From Niveispirillum sp943371025 (GTDB taxonomy: Bacteria; Pseudomonadota; Alphaproteobacteria; Azospirillales; Azospirillaceae), in contig CALRTC020000021.1 in NCBI GenBank assembly GCA_943371025.1, positions 54,151-118,150 on the forward strand: 64,000 bases of DNA. Direction: 5' to 3'. Below the pieces are notes generated by a model that saw only the letters and a program-made list of their open reading frames with translations, had not been told where the DNA came from and made no database searches. This document shows, in pieces, positions 7,398-15,515 of this stretch. Position 1 is the stretch's first letter. Every line of letters begins with the position of its first letter. Made by a program: the position numbers and the translations under genes.

Positions 7398-8759
7398 TCA
7401 GAAGCGCAATGTGAAGACCGATCCGCCGTCCGGGTCGGGTGACAGGTTGATGCTGCCGCCATGGGCCAGCATGATCTGGCGCGCCAGCGACAGGCCCACA
7501 CCCGATCCGTCGCGCTTGGTGGTGTAGAAGGGGATGAATATCTTTTCCGCCACGTCGGCGGGGATGCCGGGGCCGTTGTCGGCGACGCTGACCACGACAT
7601 GGCCGCCTTCGTCGAGATGGGCCGTCAGGCGGATGCGCCGGCCCTGGGCGCGTGGTTCTGCATCCCGCATGGCTTCCACGGCATTTTTCAGCAGATTGAT
7701 CAGCACCTGTTCGACCATGTCGCCGTCTGCCACCAGTTCCAACTGCGGTGGCAGCACCAGCACTTCCAGCGAGACGCCATGGCTTTCCGCTGCCGGTGCC
7801 ATCAGCCGCTGCAGGCGCTCCGTGATCTCCTTGACCTTGATGCGGGACAATTGCGGTTTGGGCACGGACGTGAACTGGCGGTACCGTTCCACGAAGCGCA
7901 GCAGACTGTTGGACCGGCGGGCCACGGTATCAATGGCCATCTCGGCATCCTGCATCTCCTCCACCAGATCGGGCTGGGCGTTGATCTTTTCCTTCAGGTC
8001 GGCCAGCACGCCCTGTGCAGTACGGGTCAGCGATGCGATGGGGGTCAGGGAATTCATCATCTCGTGCGTCAGCACGCGCACCAGATCCTGCCAGGCGCGC
8101 ACCTCTGTTGCCTCCAGATCGCCGGCGATGTTCTGCAAGGACAGAAGCAGGCGCGACTCACCGCCCAGGATCAGTTTTGTGGCCGTCACGGTCAATTGCT
8201 GCGGCCCCACCGCACTGCCACCGGCCACGCGGATCAGGCTGCGCGTGCCCGGCGACAGGGTCCGCAGAACATCGGCCAGCAATTGACCGTCGGCGGTGCG
8301 GCGGCTCAGTTCCTCTGGTCCCAGCAGACGATGGGCGAAATTGTTCAGCAGCGTGACGCGCCCATCTTCGAACACCGCCGCCAGCCCGACGGGGACATGG
8401 TTCAGCATGGCGTTCAGGTAGTCCGCCTGCTTTTCGGAGTTGGCACGGCTGTCGCGGAACTTGTCCATCACCTGGGTGATGGACTGCCCCAGTTCGTCGA
8501 AGGCCGCCCCTTGCGTTCCCTGTCGGAAGGTCTGGCTGAAATCGGAATGGGCAATGGCGCCCAGGAAACGCGCTACCTCGCGGTTGGTCTTGGTGACGGT
8601 GCGCAGCAGGCCCCCCACCTGCATCAGGATGGCCAGACCGACCAGGAAGCTGGTGGCACGGTAGCTGGTGGCAACCAGCATGATGCCCAGCAGCATGGAG
8701 GAAAGCGCCAGCAGTGCCACGCGCAGCGTGACGTTCAGTTCAAACCGCTTATAGCCCAT
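7398..8759 (-). CDS. NtrY-like sensor histidine kinase
   Basis: 453 residues. Two adjacent hydrophobic segments lie at about residues 8-50 (TLRVALLALSSMLLGIMLV, then FLVGLAILMQVGGLL) with almost no periplasmic loop, so the signal is probably sensed in the membrane or cytoplasm. A PAS-like region around 100-215 (LNHVPVGLAAVFEDGRVTLL) follows. The dimerisation box is VLTHEMMNSLTPIASL with phospho-His232, then an N box (VLINLLKNAVEAM) and G boxes (DNGPGIP, GSGVGLSLARQIM). This HEMMNSLTPI form is typical of kinases paired with sigma-54 activators. The start ATG overlaps the end of the regulator gene by 11 bases, so the two proteins are probably translationally coupled. The kinase should phosphorylate that regulator. 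Confidence 0.92.
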   Translation of the reverse strand: MGYKRFELNVTLRVALLALSSMLLGIMLVATSYRATSFLVGLAILMQVGGLLRTVTKTNREVARFLGAIAHSDFSQTFRQGTQGAAFDELGQSITQVMDKFRDSRANSEKQADYLNAMLNHVPVGLAAVFEDGRVTLLNNFAHRLLGPEELSRRTADGQLLADVLRTLSPGTRSLIRVAGGSAVGPQQLTVTATKLILGGESRLLLSLQNIAGDLEATEVRAWQDLVRVLTHEMMNSLTPIASLTRTAQGVLADLKEKINAQPDLVEEMQDAEMAIDTVARRSNSLLRFVERYRQFTSVPKPQLSRIKVKEITERLQRLMAPAAESHGVSLEVLVLPPQLELVADGDMVEQVLINLLKNAVEAMRDAEPRAQGRRIRLTAHLDEGGHVVVSVADNGPGIPADVAEKIFIPFYTTKRDGSGVGLSLARQIMLAHGGSINLSPDPDGGSVFTLRF

Positions 8760-10164
8760 GCTTTTCCATCCGCCGGTAAAGCGAGGCGCGGGTAATTCCC
8801 AGGTCCTGGGCCGCGTGGCTGATATTGCCCTGGTGCTTGGACAGGGCCTTGCGGATGGCTTCCCGTTCCACGGCCTCCAGGTCCAATGTGTCCAGAACCA
8901 GCGCGCCATCAGACGCCGCCGGCATCGGTGCGGGTGCCGCCGGTGCCGCTTGCCCGGTGGTGGAGGGCAACGAGAAATCGTCGGCTTCCAGCATATCGCC
9001 TGCCGACAGGATCATGGCGCGTTCCACGGCATGCCGCAGCGCGCGGACATTGCCGGGCCAGCGATAGGCCATCAGGCGGGGCAGGGCGGCGGGCGCCACC
9101 TTCTTGGCCGGCATATTATATTTGCGGGCATAGATGGCGACGAAATGCTCGATCAGCGCTGGAATATCGTCGGCCCGGTCGCGCAGCGGCGGCAGGTGCA
9201 GTTCCACCGTGTTGATGCGATAGAGAAGGTCCTGGCGGAACACATCTTCCCGCCCCAGTTGGGCCAGCGGCATGTTGGTGGCGCTGACCAGACGGACATC
9301 AATGGGGATGGGCTTGGTCCCGCCCACGGGGATGACGACGCGCTGTTCCAGCACCGACAGCAGCTTGGATTGCAGATAGAGCGGCAGATTGCCGATTTCA
9401 TCCAGGAACAGGGTACCGCCATTGGCCGCGACCAGCCGGCCGACCCGATCTTCCTTGGCGTCGGTAAACGCGCCCTTCTTGTGGCCAAACAGCTCACTTT
9501 CGAACAGGCTTTCCGCGACGGAGCCCAGATCGACGGAGACGAAGACCTGATCGCGGCGCTTGGACCGGCGATGGATTTCCCGAGCAATCACCTCCTTGCC
9601 CGTGCCGTTCTCCCCCAGGATCAGGACATTGGCTTCCGTCGGGGCCGCCCGGTCCAGCAGGGAGAAGATGCGCGCCATGGAAGGCGACGACCCGATGATG
9701 ATGCCCGGCGTACCATCCAGCGCCACCGACGCCAGTTCCCGCGTCGTCGCCGTGGCCTGCTGCGCCTCCCGCTTGGATGCGGTCAGTTTCAGGGCGGAGG
9801 AAAGTGTGGCCAGCAGCCGTTCATTCTGCCAGGGCTTCAGCACGAAATCGGCCGCGCCTTGCTTCATGGCCTCCACCGCCGTGCCGACATCGCCATAGGC
9901 CGTAATCAGCACAACCGACAGGGACGGATCAATCTCCACGATCCGCTTCAGCCACTGGAAACCCTCGCGCCCGGTATTGGCGCCGATGGCGAAATTCATG
10001 TCCAGCAGCACCGCGTCGAACACACCATCCTTCAGCAATTGCGGAATGCGGTCGGGGCGCGGTTCGGTGTGGCACAGGATGCCTTCGCGTTTCAGCATCA
10101 GGCGGGCGGCGACGAGGATATCCTCGTCATCATCCACGATCAGAACCCGCGGCTGCGTACCCAT
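8749..10164 (-). CDS. Sigma-54-dependent response regulator (NtrC family)
   Basis: 471 residues. Receiver domain about 1-125 (VLIVDDDEDI, acceptor in AVLLDMNF, conserved Lys in FVLKPW). AAA+ domain about 155-390 with Walker A GENGTGKE, Walker B GGTLFLDEIGNLP, and arginine-finger region RQDLLYRINTVELHLPPLRDR. The C-terminus is a Fis-type helix-turn-helix (EREAIRKALSKHQGNISHAA, then LGITRASLYRRM). The sigma-54 contact loop reads GAFTDA rather than GAFTGA. The start was set at the ATG 8 bases after AAGGA; the open frame further upstream is not coding-like. It is the first gene of a two-gene operon with the kinase. Targets are unknown; the IorAB genes start about 200 bases away on the other strand and are a natural candidate. 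Confidence 0.92.
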   Translation of the reverse strand: MGTQPRVLIVDDDEDILVAARLMLKREGILCHTEPRPDRIPQLLKDGVFDAVLLDMNFAIGANTGREGFQWLKRIVEIDPSLSVVLITAYGDVGTAVEAMKQGAADFVLKPWQNERLLATLSSALKLTASKREAQQATATTRELASVALDGTPGIIIGSSPSMARIFSLLDRAAPTEANVLILGENGTGKEVIAREIHRRSKRRDQVFVSVDLGSVAESLFESELFGHKKGAFTDAKEDRVGRLVAANGGTLFLDEIGNLPLYLQSKLLSVLEQRVVIPVGGTKPIPIDVRLVSATNMPLAQLGREDVFRQDLLYRINTVELHLPPLRDRADDIPALIEHFVAIYARKYNMPAKKVAPAALPRLMAYRWPGNVRALRHAVERAMILSAGDMLEADDFSLPSTTGQAAPAAPAPMPAASDGALVLDTLDLEAVEREAIRKALSKHQGNISHAAQDLGITRASLYRRMEKHGL

Positions 10165-10359
10165 AAGCCCGTCCTTGTTAACCACTTCAACTGTCCGGAA
10201 ACGTACAGTGTTTGCCGGGGGAAGGCGAGGGGCGCCGGGTTGGATTTTGATATCGTTTGGCATCACTGTTACAGAGGGGAAACAATTTCGCCGCAGCCGC
10301 CGAACCGGTCGGACTTTATTCTGGCGCCAAACCAACAGACAGGCGGAAGGAAGCGGGCG

Positions 10360-10809
10360 ATGATCGAACTGACCATCAATGGCAGGACGCACAGGCTGGA
10401 TGCCGATCCCGACATGCCCCTGCTGTGGGCCATCCGCGATCTGGCCGGGCTGACCGGCACCAAATATGGCTGCGGCATTGCCCAGTGCGGCGCCTGCACC
10501 GTCCATATCGACGGCGTGGCCACACGATCCTGCTCCATCCCGCTGGAATCGGTGGCCGGATCGAAGATCACCACGATCGAGGGGCTGGGCGGCGACCATC
10601 CGGTGCAGAAGGCCTGGACCGATCTGCAGGTGCCGCAATGCGGCTACTGCCAGTCGGGCCAGATCATGTCGGCCGCCGCCCTGCTGGCCGAAACGCCCAA
10701 GCCCAGCGACGCCGATATCGACGCCGCCATGGATGGCAATCTCTGCCGCTGCGGCACCTATCCGCGCATCAAGGCCGCGATCAAGCGCGCCGCCGGCATC
10801 AACGCCTGA
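10360..10809 (+). CDS. iorA: (2Fe-2S)-binding subunit of a molybdenum hydroxylase (IorA-like), copy 1
   Basis: 149 residues. The N-terminal plant-type ferredoxin domain has cysteines in YGCGIAQCGACTVH plus a later Cys (TRSCS). The C-terminal helical domain has the second cluster: QCGYCQSGQ and GNLCRCGTYPRI. This is the small electron-transfer subunit of xanthine-dehydrogenase-family enzymes of the isoquinoline 1-oxidoreductase type. It has no signal peptide and is presumably exported folded, bound to the Tat-carrying large subunit. The ATG is 19 bases upstream-coupled to the next gene: its stop is followed by iorB after a GGGAAGGGGA ribosome-binding site. The gene begins about 195 bases from the divergent sigma-54 regulator. 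The substrate is unknown. Confidence 0.9.
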   Translation: MIELTINGRTHRLDADPDMPLLWAIRDLAGLTGTKYGCGIAQCGACTVHIDGVATRSCSIPLESVAGSKITTIEGLGGDHPVQKAWTDLQVPQCGYCQSGQIMSAAALLAETPKPSDADIDAAMDGNLCRCGTYPRIKAAIKRAAGINA

Positions 10810-10828
10810 CGGGAAGGGGATTTCAGCC

Positions 10829-13021
10829 ATGGACAGCCTGAACCGCGATGTCATGATGCCCGACCTGTCCCGCCGCGCCCTGCTGGCTGGCATGGGCGGG
10901 CTGGCCGTAGCCGTGTCGCTGCCGCTGCCGGTGTCAGCCCAGAATGCCGCTCCGCCCGCCTATCCGTCGCTGGCCGCGTCGGCCGCCGGGGCCAATGCCC
11001 AGGCCGGCATGGTCACCGCCCATCTGGTGGTGAAGCCCGATGGCAAGGTCGTCATCCTGTCGCCCACGACGGAGATGGGGCAGGGCACGCACACGGCCCA
11101 TGCCGCCATCATCGCGGATGAGGTCGGGGTGGATTTCGCCGATGTCAGCGTGCAGACGGCCATCCCCGCCGATGCCTACCGTTTCGGTGGTGGTATGGGA
11201 TCGGGCGGAAGCTGGGGCGTGCGGCGTTGGAACGACCATCTGCGCAAAGGGGCCGCGCAGGCGCGAGCCCTGCTGGTGCAGGCTGCGGCCGATCGCTGGC
11301 AGGTGGACCCGGCCAGTGTCTCCCTGGAATCCGGTCGCCTGACCCATGCCGTCAGCGGCCGCAGCCTGGGCATCGGGGAGGTGGCGGAGGCTGCCGCCAA
11401 ACTGACCCCGCCCGACAATCCGCCGCTGCGCGATCCCAAGACCCGCCGCTATGTCGGCAAGGCTGTGCCGCGCCTGGACATCCCGGCCAAGACGCGGGGC
11501 GAAACCACCTACAGCATGGATTTCCGGTTGCCCGGCATGCTCTACGCCTGCGCGCGGCTGAACCCGGTCTATCATGGCGACATTGCCAGCTTCGACGCCG
11601 CACCGGCCCTGGCGGTGAAGGGGGGGCGCAAGGTCGTGAAAATTCCCGGCGGCGTCGCCATCGTCGCCGACAGCGTCTGGTCGGCCATGAAGGGGGCCGA
11701 TGCCATCACCGTCACCATGGCCCCGTCGCCCAACGACAGCATCAACAGCCCCGCCCTGGCTGCCGCGATGAAGGAAGGGCTTGGCGCTGAAAAGGCTGTG
11801 CCGGCCACGGCCACGGGCGACGTGGATGCCGCCTTCAAGGGGGCCGGCAAGACGGTGACGGCCGATTACGGCGTACCCTATGTCTGCCATTCCCCGATGG
11901 AGGTGTGGAGCTGCACGGGCCTGTTCAAGGATGGCAAGCTGGAGCTGTGGGCGCCGACACAGGTGCAGGACCGGTGCCGCCGCACGGCGGCCGGTGCGGC
12001 CGGCATCGACGCGGAAGCGGTGACGGTCAACACCCTGCTGCTGGGTGGCGGTTTCGGCCGGCGGCTGATGGATGATGGCATCCCCGGTGCGGCCATCGTC
12101 GCCAAGGAATTGGCCGGAACACCGGTGAAGTTCTTCTGGCGGCGGGAGGATGAATTCGACCGTGGCTATTACCGCCCGGCCCAGATGGCGCGCCTGACCG
12201 CCGCCCTGGATGCCAAGGGTCAGGTGACGGCCCTGCGCATCCGCACTGCCGGACCGTCCATGCGCATGGAATTTTCCCCCGGCGGCATGAAGGACGGGGA
12301 GTTGGACGGATCGTCGGTGCAGGACCTGACCAATCTTCGCTACAAGCTGCCCAACTATAAGATCGACTGGGCCATGCGCCATGTGGCCGTCACGGCTGCC
12401 CCCTGGCGGTCGGTGGGGGCCACGCAGAATGCCTTCTTCCTGGAATGTTTCATCGACGAGATGGCGGCGGCGGCAGGCAAGGACCCGGTTGCCTTCCGCC
12501 GGCAATTGCTGGCCGATGACAAACGGGCTTTGGCCGTGCTGAATCTGGCGGCGGAGAAATCCGGATGGGGCCGGAAGCTGCCCAAGGGCCACGCCCAGGG
12601 TATCGCCTTCTTCGCCAGTTTCGGGGCCTTGTCCGCGCATGTGGTGGAAGCGTCGCTGGATCAGGGCCAGCCGCAGGTCCACCGCGTCACGGCCGTGCTG
12701 GATTGCGGCGATGTCGTCCTGCCCGACGGGGCCCGCAGCCAGATGGAAGGCGGTGTCATCATGGGCCTGTCGGCGGCACTTTATGAAGCAGTGACGGTCA
12801 AGGACGGTCGCGCCGAACAGCGCAATTTCGACAGCTACCGCCTGCTGCGCCATTCCGAGGCCCCCGTGGTTGACGTGCATTTCATCAATTCGGGGGAAGC
12901 GCTGGGCGGCGTCGGCGAACCGGGCCTGCCGCCCACGGCCCCGGCGCTGGCCAACGCCCTGTCGGTCCTGGCCGGCAAGCGCATCCGACAACTGCCGATC
13001 ATGGAGGGGCTGAAGGCGTAA
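10829..13021 (+). CDS. iorB: Molybdopterin-binding subunit of a periplasmic molybdenum hydroxylase (IorB-like), copy 1
   Basis: 730 residues. A Tat signal is visible: DLSRRALLAGMGG, then a hydrophobic stretch ending VSAQ. The molybdopterin domains follow (TEMGQGTHTAHAAI, GGGFGRRLMDDG), and the catalytic glutamate motif GVGEPGLPPTAPA is near the C-terminus. Enzymes of this family hydroxylate aldehydes or N-heterocycles using water as the oxygen source and pass electrons to the 2Fe-2S subunit. No cytochrome c subunit or XdhC/MobA-type maturation gene is next to it, so the final electron acceptor and maturation partner are unknown. It shares the operon with the small subunit (19-base gap) and ends directly against the convergent methyltransferase gene. 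A second homologous pair is at 29074-31776. Confidence 0.9.
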   Translation: MDSLNRDVMMPDLSRRALLAGMGGLAVAVSLPLPVSAQNAAPPAYPSLAASAAGANAQAGMVTAHLVVKPDGKVVILSPTTEMGQGTHTAHAAIIADEVGVDFADVSVQTAIPADAYRFGGGMGSGGSWGVRRWNDHLRKGAAQARALLVQAAADRWQVDPASVSLESGRLTHAVSGRSLGIGEVAEAAAKLTPPDNPPLRDPKTRRYVGKAVPRLDIPAKTRGETTYSMDFRLPGMLYACARLNPVYHGDIASFDAAPALAVKGGRKVVKIPGGVAIVADSVWSAMKGADAITVTMAPSPNDSINSPALAAAMKEGLGAEKAVPATATGDVDAAFKGAGKTVTADYGVPYVCHSPMEVWSCTGLFKDGKLELWAPTQVQDRCRRTAAGAAGIDAEAVTVNTLLLGGGFGRRLMDDGIPGAAIVAKELAGTPVKFFWRREDEFDRGYYRPAQMARLTAALDAKGQVTALRIRTAGPSMRMEFSPGGMKDGELDGSSVQDLTNLRYKLPNYKIDWAMRHVAVTAAPWRSVGATQNAFFLECFIDEMAAAAGKDPVAFRRQLLADDKRALAVLNLAAEKSGWGRKLPKGHAQGIAFFASFGALSAHVVEASLDQGQPQVHRVTAVLDCGDVVLPDGARSQMEGGVIMGLSAALYEAVTVKDGRAEQRNFDSYRLLRHSEAPVVDVHFINSGEALGGVGEPGLPPTAPALANALSVLAGKRIRQLPIMEGLKA

Positions 13022-13711
13022 CTACGCCCGCAGCACCCAGATTTTCAGCATCGGCCGGCCCTGATGACGTGCCCATTTCGGGTTCAGCGCCGTCAGGGCC
13101 GCATCGCCCTGCACGTCCAGGCTTTGATCTACAACAAACCCGGCGGCACCGGCGGCATCCGCCACGGTCTGGGCGCTGTGCGGGAAGCCGGCCAGCGCCA
13201 CTTCCTCTCCCGTGTCGGCGTCCTTGAAATGGGCGAAGGTGCCGGCGGCGGTGCGATCCGGGTGGATTTCGGAAATGTAGAACGGGGCACCGGGCCTCAG
13301 CAGCGGCCGGATGCGGCCGAAAAACCCCGGCAGATCGGCAATATGTTCGATGACCAGCGCCGTCAGTGCCGCATCGAACGGCCCTTGCGGGATGGACAGA
13401 CCGGCCATCACATCGCCCTGGATCAGGGTGGCCGGAAAACCGTGCAGCTTCGCCCGCGCCTGGGCCAGCATGCCCGCCGACAGGTCGATCCCCGTCACCC
13501 GGTTGCCGGCCCGCGCCAGTTTCAGCGTGTGCCGGCCCGTGCCGCACCCGATCTCCAGCACGTTCAGCCCGGTCAGGTGCGACCAGAGTGGCGGGAAGGC
13601 CAGATCGTCGGCGGCAACGGTCGGGTTGGGATAATGGTCATAGAAGCCCGACCAGCGGTCATAGCCGGCTTCGTTGGTGGAAACGGTCTGGTCGTGGCTG
13701 GTCCTGGTCAT
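13022..13711 (-). CDS. Class I SAM-dependent methyltransferase
   Basis: 229 residues. The SAM-binding motif I is VLEIGCGTGRHTLKLA (about 50-65), followed by the acidic residue of motif II in VTGIDLSAGML, and DAALTALVIEHIADL as motif IV. The C-terminal part (APFYISEIHPDR, then GFPHSAQTVADAAGAAGF) resembles a group of small-molecule methyltransferases of UbiE/biotin-BioC style. The N-terminus (GYDRWSGFYDHYPNPTVAADD) is typical of that group. GGGGAGA lies 9 bases upstream of the ATG. Its stop codon abuts the iorB stop codon with no bases between. The substrate is unknown. Confidence 0.87.
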   Translation of the reverse strand: MTRTSHDQTVSTNEAGYDRWSGFYDHYPNPTVAADDLAFPPLWSHLTGLNVLEIGCGTGRHTLKLARAGNRVTGIDLSAGMLAQARAKLHGFPATLIQGDVMAGLSIPQGPFDAALTALVIEHIADLPGFFGRIRPLLRPGAPFYISEIHPDRTAAGTFAHFKDADTGEEVALAGFPHSAQTVADAAGAAGFVVDQSLDVQGDAALTALNPKWARHQGRPMLKIWVLRA

Positions 13712-13793
13712 GGCGCATGTCTCCCCTGTTTCCGTTCACCGGTACGGAAAGGGGCGTAGATTTATCCCAGCCAAAGCGGGGGAGCAGCGCCAC

Positions 13794-13821
13794 TGCGGGG
13801 CCGACCCTATCCGGCCCCGCA
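13794..13821. terminator. GC-rich hairpin downstream of the sugar dehydrogenase gene
   Basis: A perfect 10-bp stem (TGCGGGGCCG / CGGCCCCGCA) with an 8-base loop lies 26 bases past the stop codon of the minus-strand dehydrogenase gene. No T-run follows on either strand, so it may act as a weak or 3'-protecting structure rather than a full terminator. Confidence 0.4.
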
Positions 13822-13847
13822 TGATCCTGTCAACAGGGCGCCCGGCG

Positions 13848-15023
13848 TCACTTCCTGTCGATGCGGACCAGCTTGCCGTCCAAGCCAGGCGCTTCCACCA
13901 GGGCGTAAAGCCGCCCATCCGGGCCCACGGCCACGTCGCGGGTGCGGGGCAGTTCATCGACCAGCAGCCGTTCGGTCGCCACCACCTTGTCGCCTTCCAC
14001 ATCCAGCCGGGCGATGCCGCCGGCCAGCAGGGCAACGATCAGGTCGCCGCGCCAGAAGGGAAGGGCGGCGCCGTCATAGAAGGTCATGCCGTTCAAGGCC
14101 AGCGAGGGCACGAAATAAAGCTCCGGCTGGGCCAGCCCGTCCTTCTCCGTGCCCTCGCCGATCTTCAGGCCCAGGCCATAGGTCTTGCCGTAGGTGATGA
14201 CAGGCCAGCCGTAATTGGTGCCGGGACGGATGATGTTGATTTCATCCCCACCCTGCGGTCCATGCTCGCTTTCCCAGATCAGGCCCGTGCCCGGCTGGGT
14301 TGCCAGCCCCTGGGGATTGCGGTTGCCCAGGGTGAAGATCTCCGGCAGGGCATCGGCGCGGCCGGCAAAGGGATTGTCGGCCGGGACGCTGCCGTCGCGG
14401 TTCAGGCGGAAGACCTTGCCGGCGGCGTCCATCAGATCCTGCGCTCGGTCCTGCGACCCGCGCTCGCCAATGCCGAAATAGACATGGCCGTCCTTGTCGA
14501 AGGTGAAGCGGCTGCCGAAATGCAGCCCGCTATCGACCAGGGCGCCCTTGAACAACACCTTCATGTCGGCCAGCGCCGTGCCATTGTCGGTGAAGCGGGC
14601 GATGACGGTACGGTTGCCCTTGTCCTGGTCACGCGGCTTGGCATCCGATCCCTTCACTGCCTTTTCCATGAAGGACAGGTAGATGAACCGGTTCTGGGCA
14701 TAGTCCGGGTCCAGCGCCACATCCAGCAGCCCGCCCTGCTTGTACTCCTCGATCACCGGCAATCCGGCGACGGGGTCGGGCAGCAGTTTGCCGTCCTTGA
14801 TGACCCGCAGGTGCCCCGTACGCTCCGTCACCAGGATGCGGCCGTCAGGCATGAACGCCATGGCCCAAGGCGTATCCAGCCCGTCAGCGACGACCGTGAC
14901 CTTCACATCATGACGCGCCTTGGGCGCCGGGAAGGTGGTGAATTCCCTGGGCGCGGCCAGCGATGTTCCGCTGACCAACAGGCTGGTGACCACTGCCGCG
15001 ATGATTTTTCTGGTCAGGGACAT
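13848..15023 (-). CDS. Soluble PQQ-dependent aldose sugar dehydrogenase
   Basis: 391 residues with a Sec signal peptide (MSLTRKIIAAVVTSLLVSG, cleavage likely after SLA-A). The mature part is a six-bladed propeller of the soluble GDH/YliI group: GLDTPWAMAFMPDGRILVTER, GLLDVALDPDYAQNR, HFGSRFTFDKDGHVYFG, GNRNPQGLA, WESEHGPQGGDEIN and NYGWPVITYG are the family landmarks. It oxidises aldose sugars in the periplasm with PQQ and calcium. No pqq synthesis genes are in this window, so PQQ would come from elsewhere in the genome or from outside. It is transcribed alone on the minus strand. Confidence 0.92.
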   Translation of the reverse strand: MSLTRKIIAAVVTSLLVSGTSLAAPREFTTFPAPKARHDVKVTVVADGLDTPWAMAFMPDGRILVTERTGHLRVIKDGKLLPDPVAGLPVIEEYKQGGLLDVALDPDYAQNRFIYLSFMEKAVKGSDAKPRDQDKGNRTVIARFTDNGTALADMKVLFKGALVDSGLHFGSRFTFDKDGHVYFGIGERGSQDRAQDLMDAAGKVFRLNRDGSVPADNPFAGRADALPEIFTLGNRNPQGLATQPGTGLIWESEHGPQGGDEINIIRPGTNYGWPVITYGKTYGLGLKIGEGTEKDGLAQPELYFVPSLALNGMTFYDGAALPFWRGDLIVALLAGGIARLDVEGDKVVATERLLVDELPRTRDVAVGPDGRLYALVEAPGLDGKLVRIDRK

Positions 15024-15099
15024 GGGGTGGCTTCTCTTTCCTGAACCTGATTGGTTGCCGGCAATGTGGGCATTTTTTGTCGTGCTGCCAAGCCTCTGC

Positions 15100-15507
15100 C
15101 TATTCGACCGGGCGCGTCTGGATGGCCACCGTCAGCCGCTTCTGGATGTCGGTCAAGGACACGGGCTTGACCAGATAGCCCGATGCCTGGAACTGTACGG
15201 CCTGCTTGACCAGATCGCTGGTGGCGTGGCTGGTGACCATGATGATGGGTGTGGTGGCGATGGCCGGGATATCGATGGCCCGCACGCGGCGCAGCACCTC
15301 GATCCCGTCCACGGGCTCCATTTCAATGTCGCACAGCACCGCGTCGGGCTTCAGGCGGGTAATGGAACTGATGGCGGCTTCGCCATTCTCCGCCTCCGCC
15401 ACCATGCGCACACCGGCCTGGAACAGCAGGCGCTTCAGGATGCCGCGATAAAACTGGTCGTCATCGACGACCAGCACCTTCAACTTGCTGAATTCAATAT
15501 CCGCCAT
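15100..15507 (-). CDS. Single-domain response regulator (CheY-like)
   Basis: 135 residues, a receiver domain only. Acidic pocket in KVLVVDDDQFYRGIL; acceptor Asp in DAVLCDIEMEPVDGIE; switch Thr/Ser in IIMVTSHA; conserved Lys in GYLVKPVSLTDIQKRL. The IEMxPxDGxExL wording is the same as in the receiver at 19206-19607, so the two are paralogues. It starts 8 bases after the stop of the large hybrid kinase on the same strand and has a GAGGGG ribosome-binding site, so it is almost certainly co-transcribed. Lacking an output domain, it probably acts by protein contact or as a phosphate shuttle or sink. Confidence 0.92.
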   Translation of the reverse strand: MADIEFSKLKVLVVDDDQFYRGILKRLLFQAGVRMVAEAENGEAAISSITRLKPDAVLCDIEMEPVDGIEVLRRVRAIDIPAIATTPIIMVTSHATSDLVKQAVQFQASGYLVKPVSLTDIQKRLTVAIQTRPVE

Positions 15508-15515
15508 CGGGCCCC

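Noticed and set aside
10165..10359. Sigma-54 promoter before the first iorA gene
   Set aside because: I looked for TGGCAC-N5-TTGC spacing and did not find a convincing match by eye, so no site is reported.
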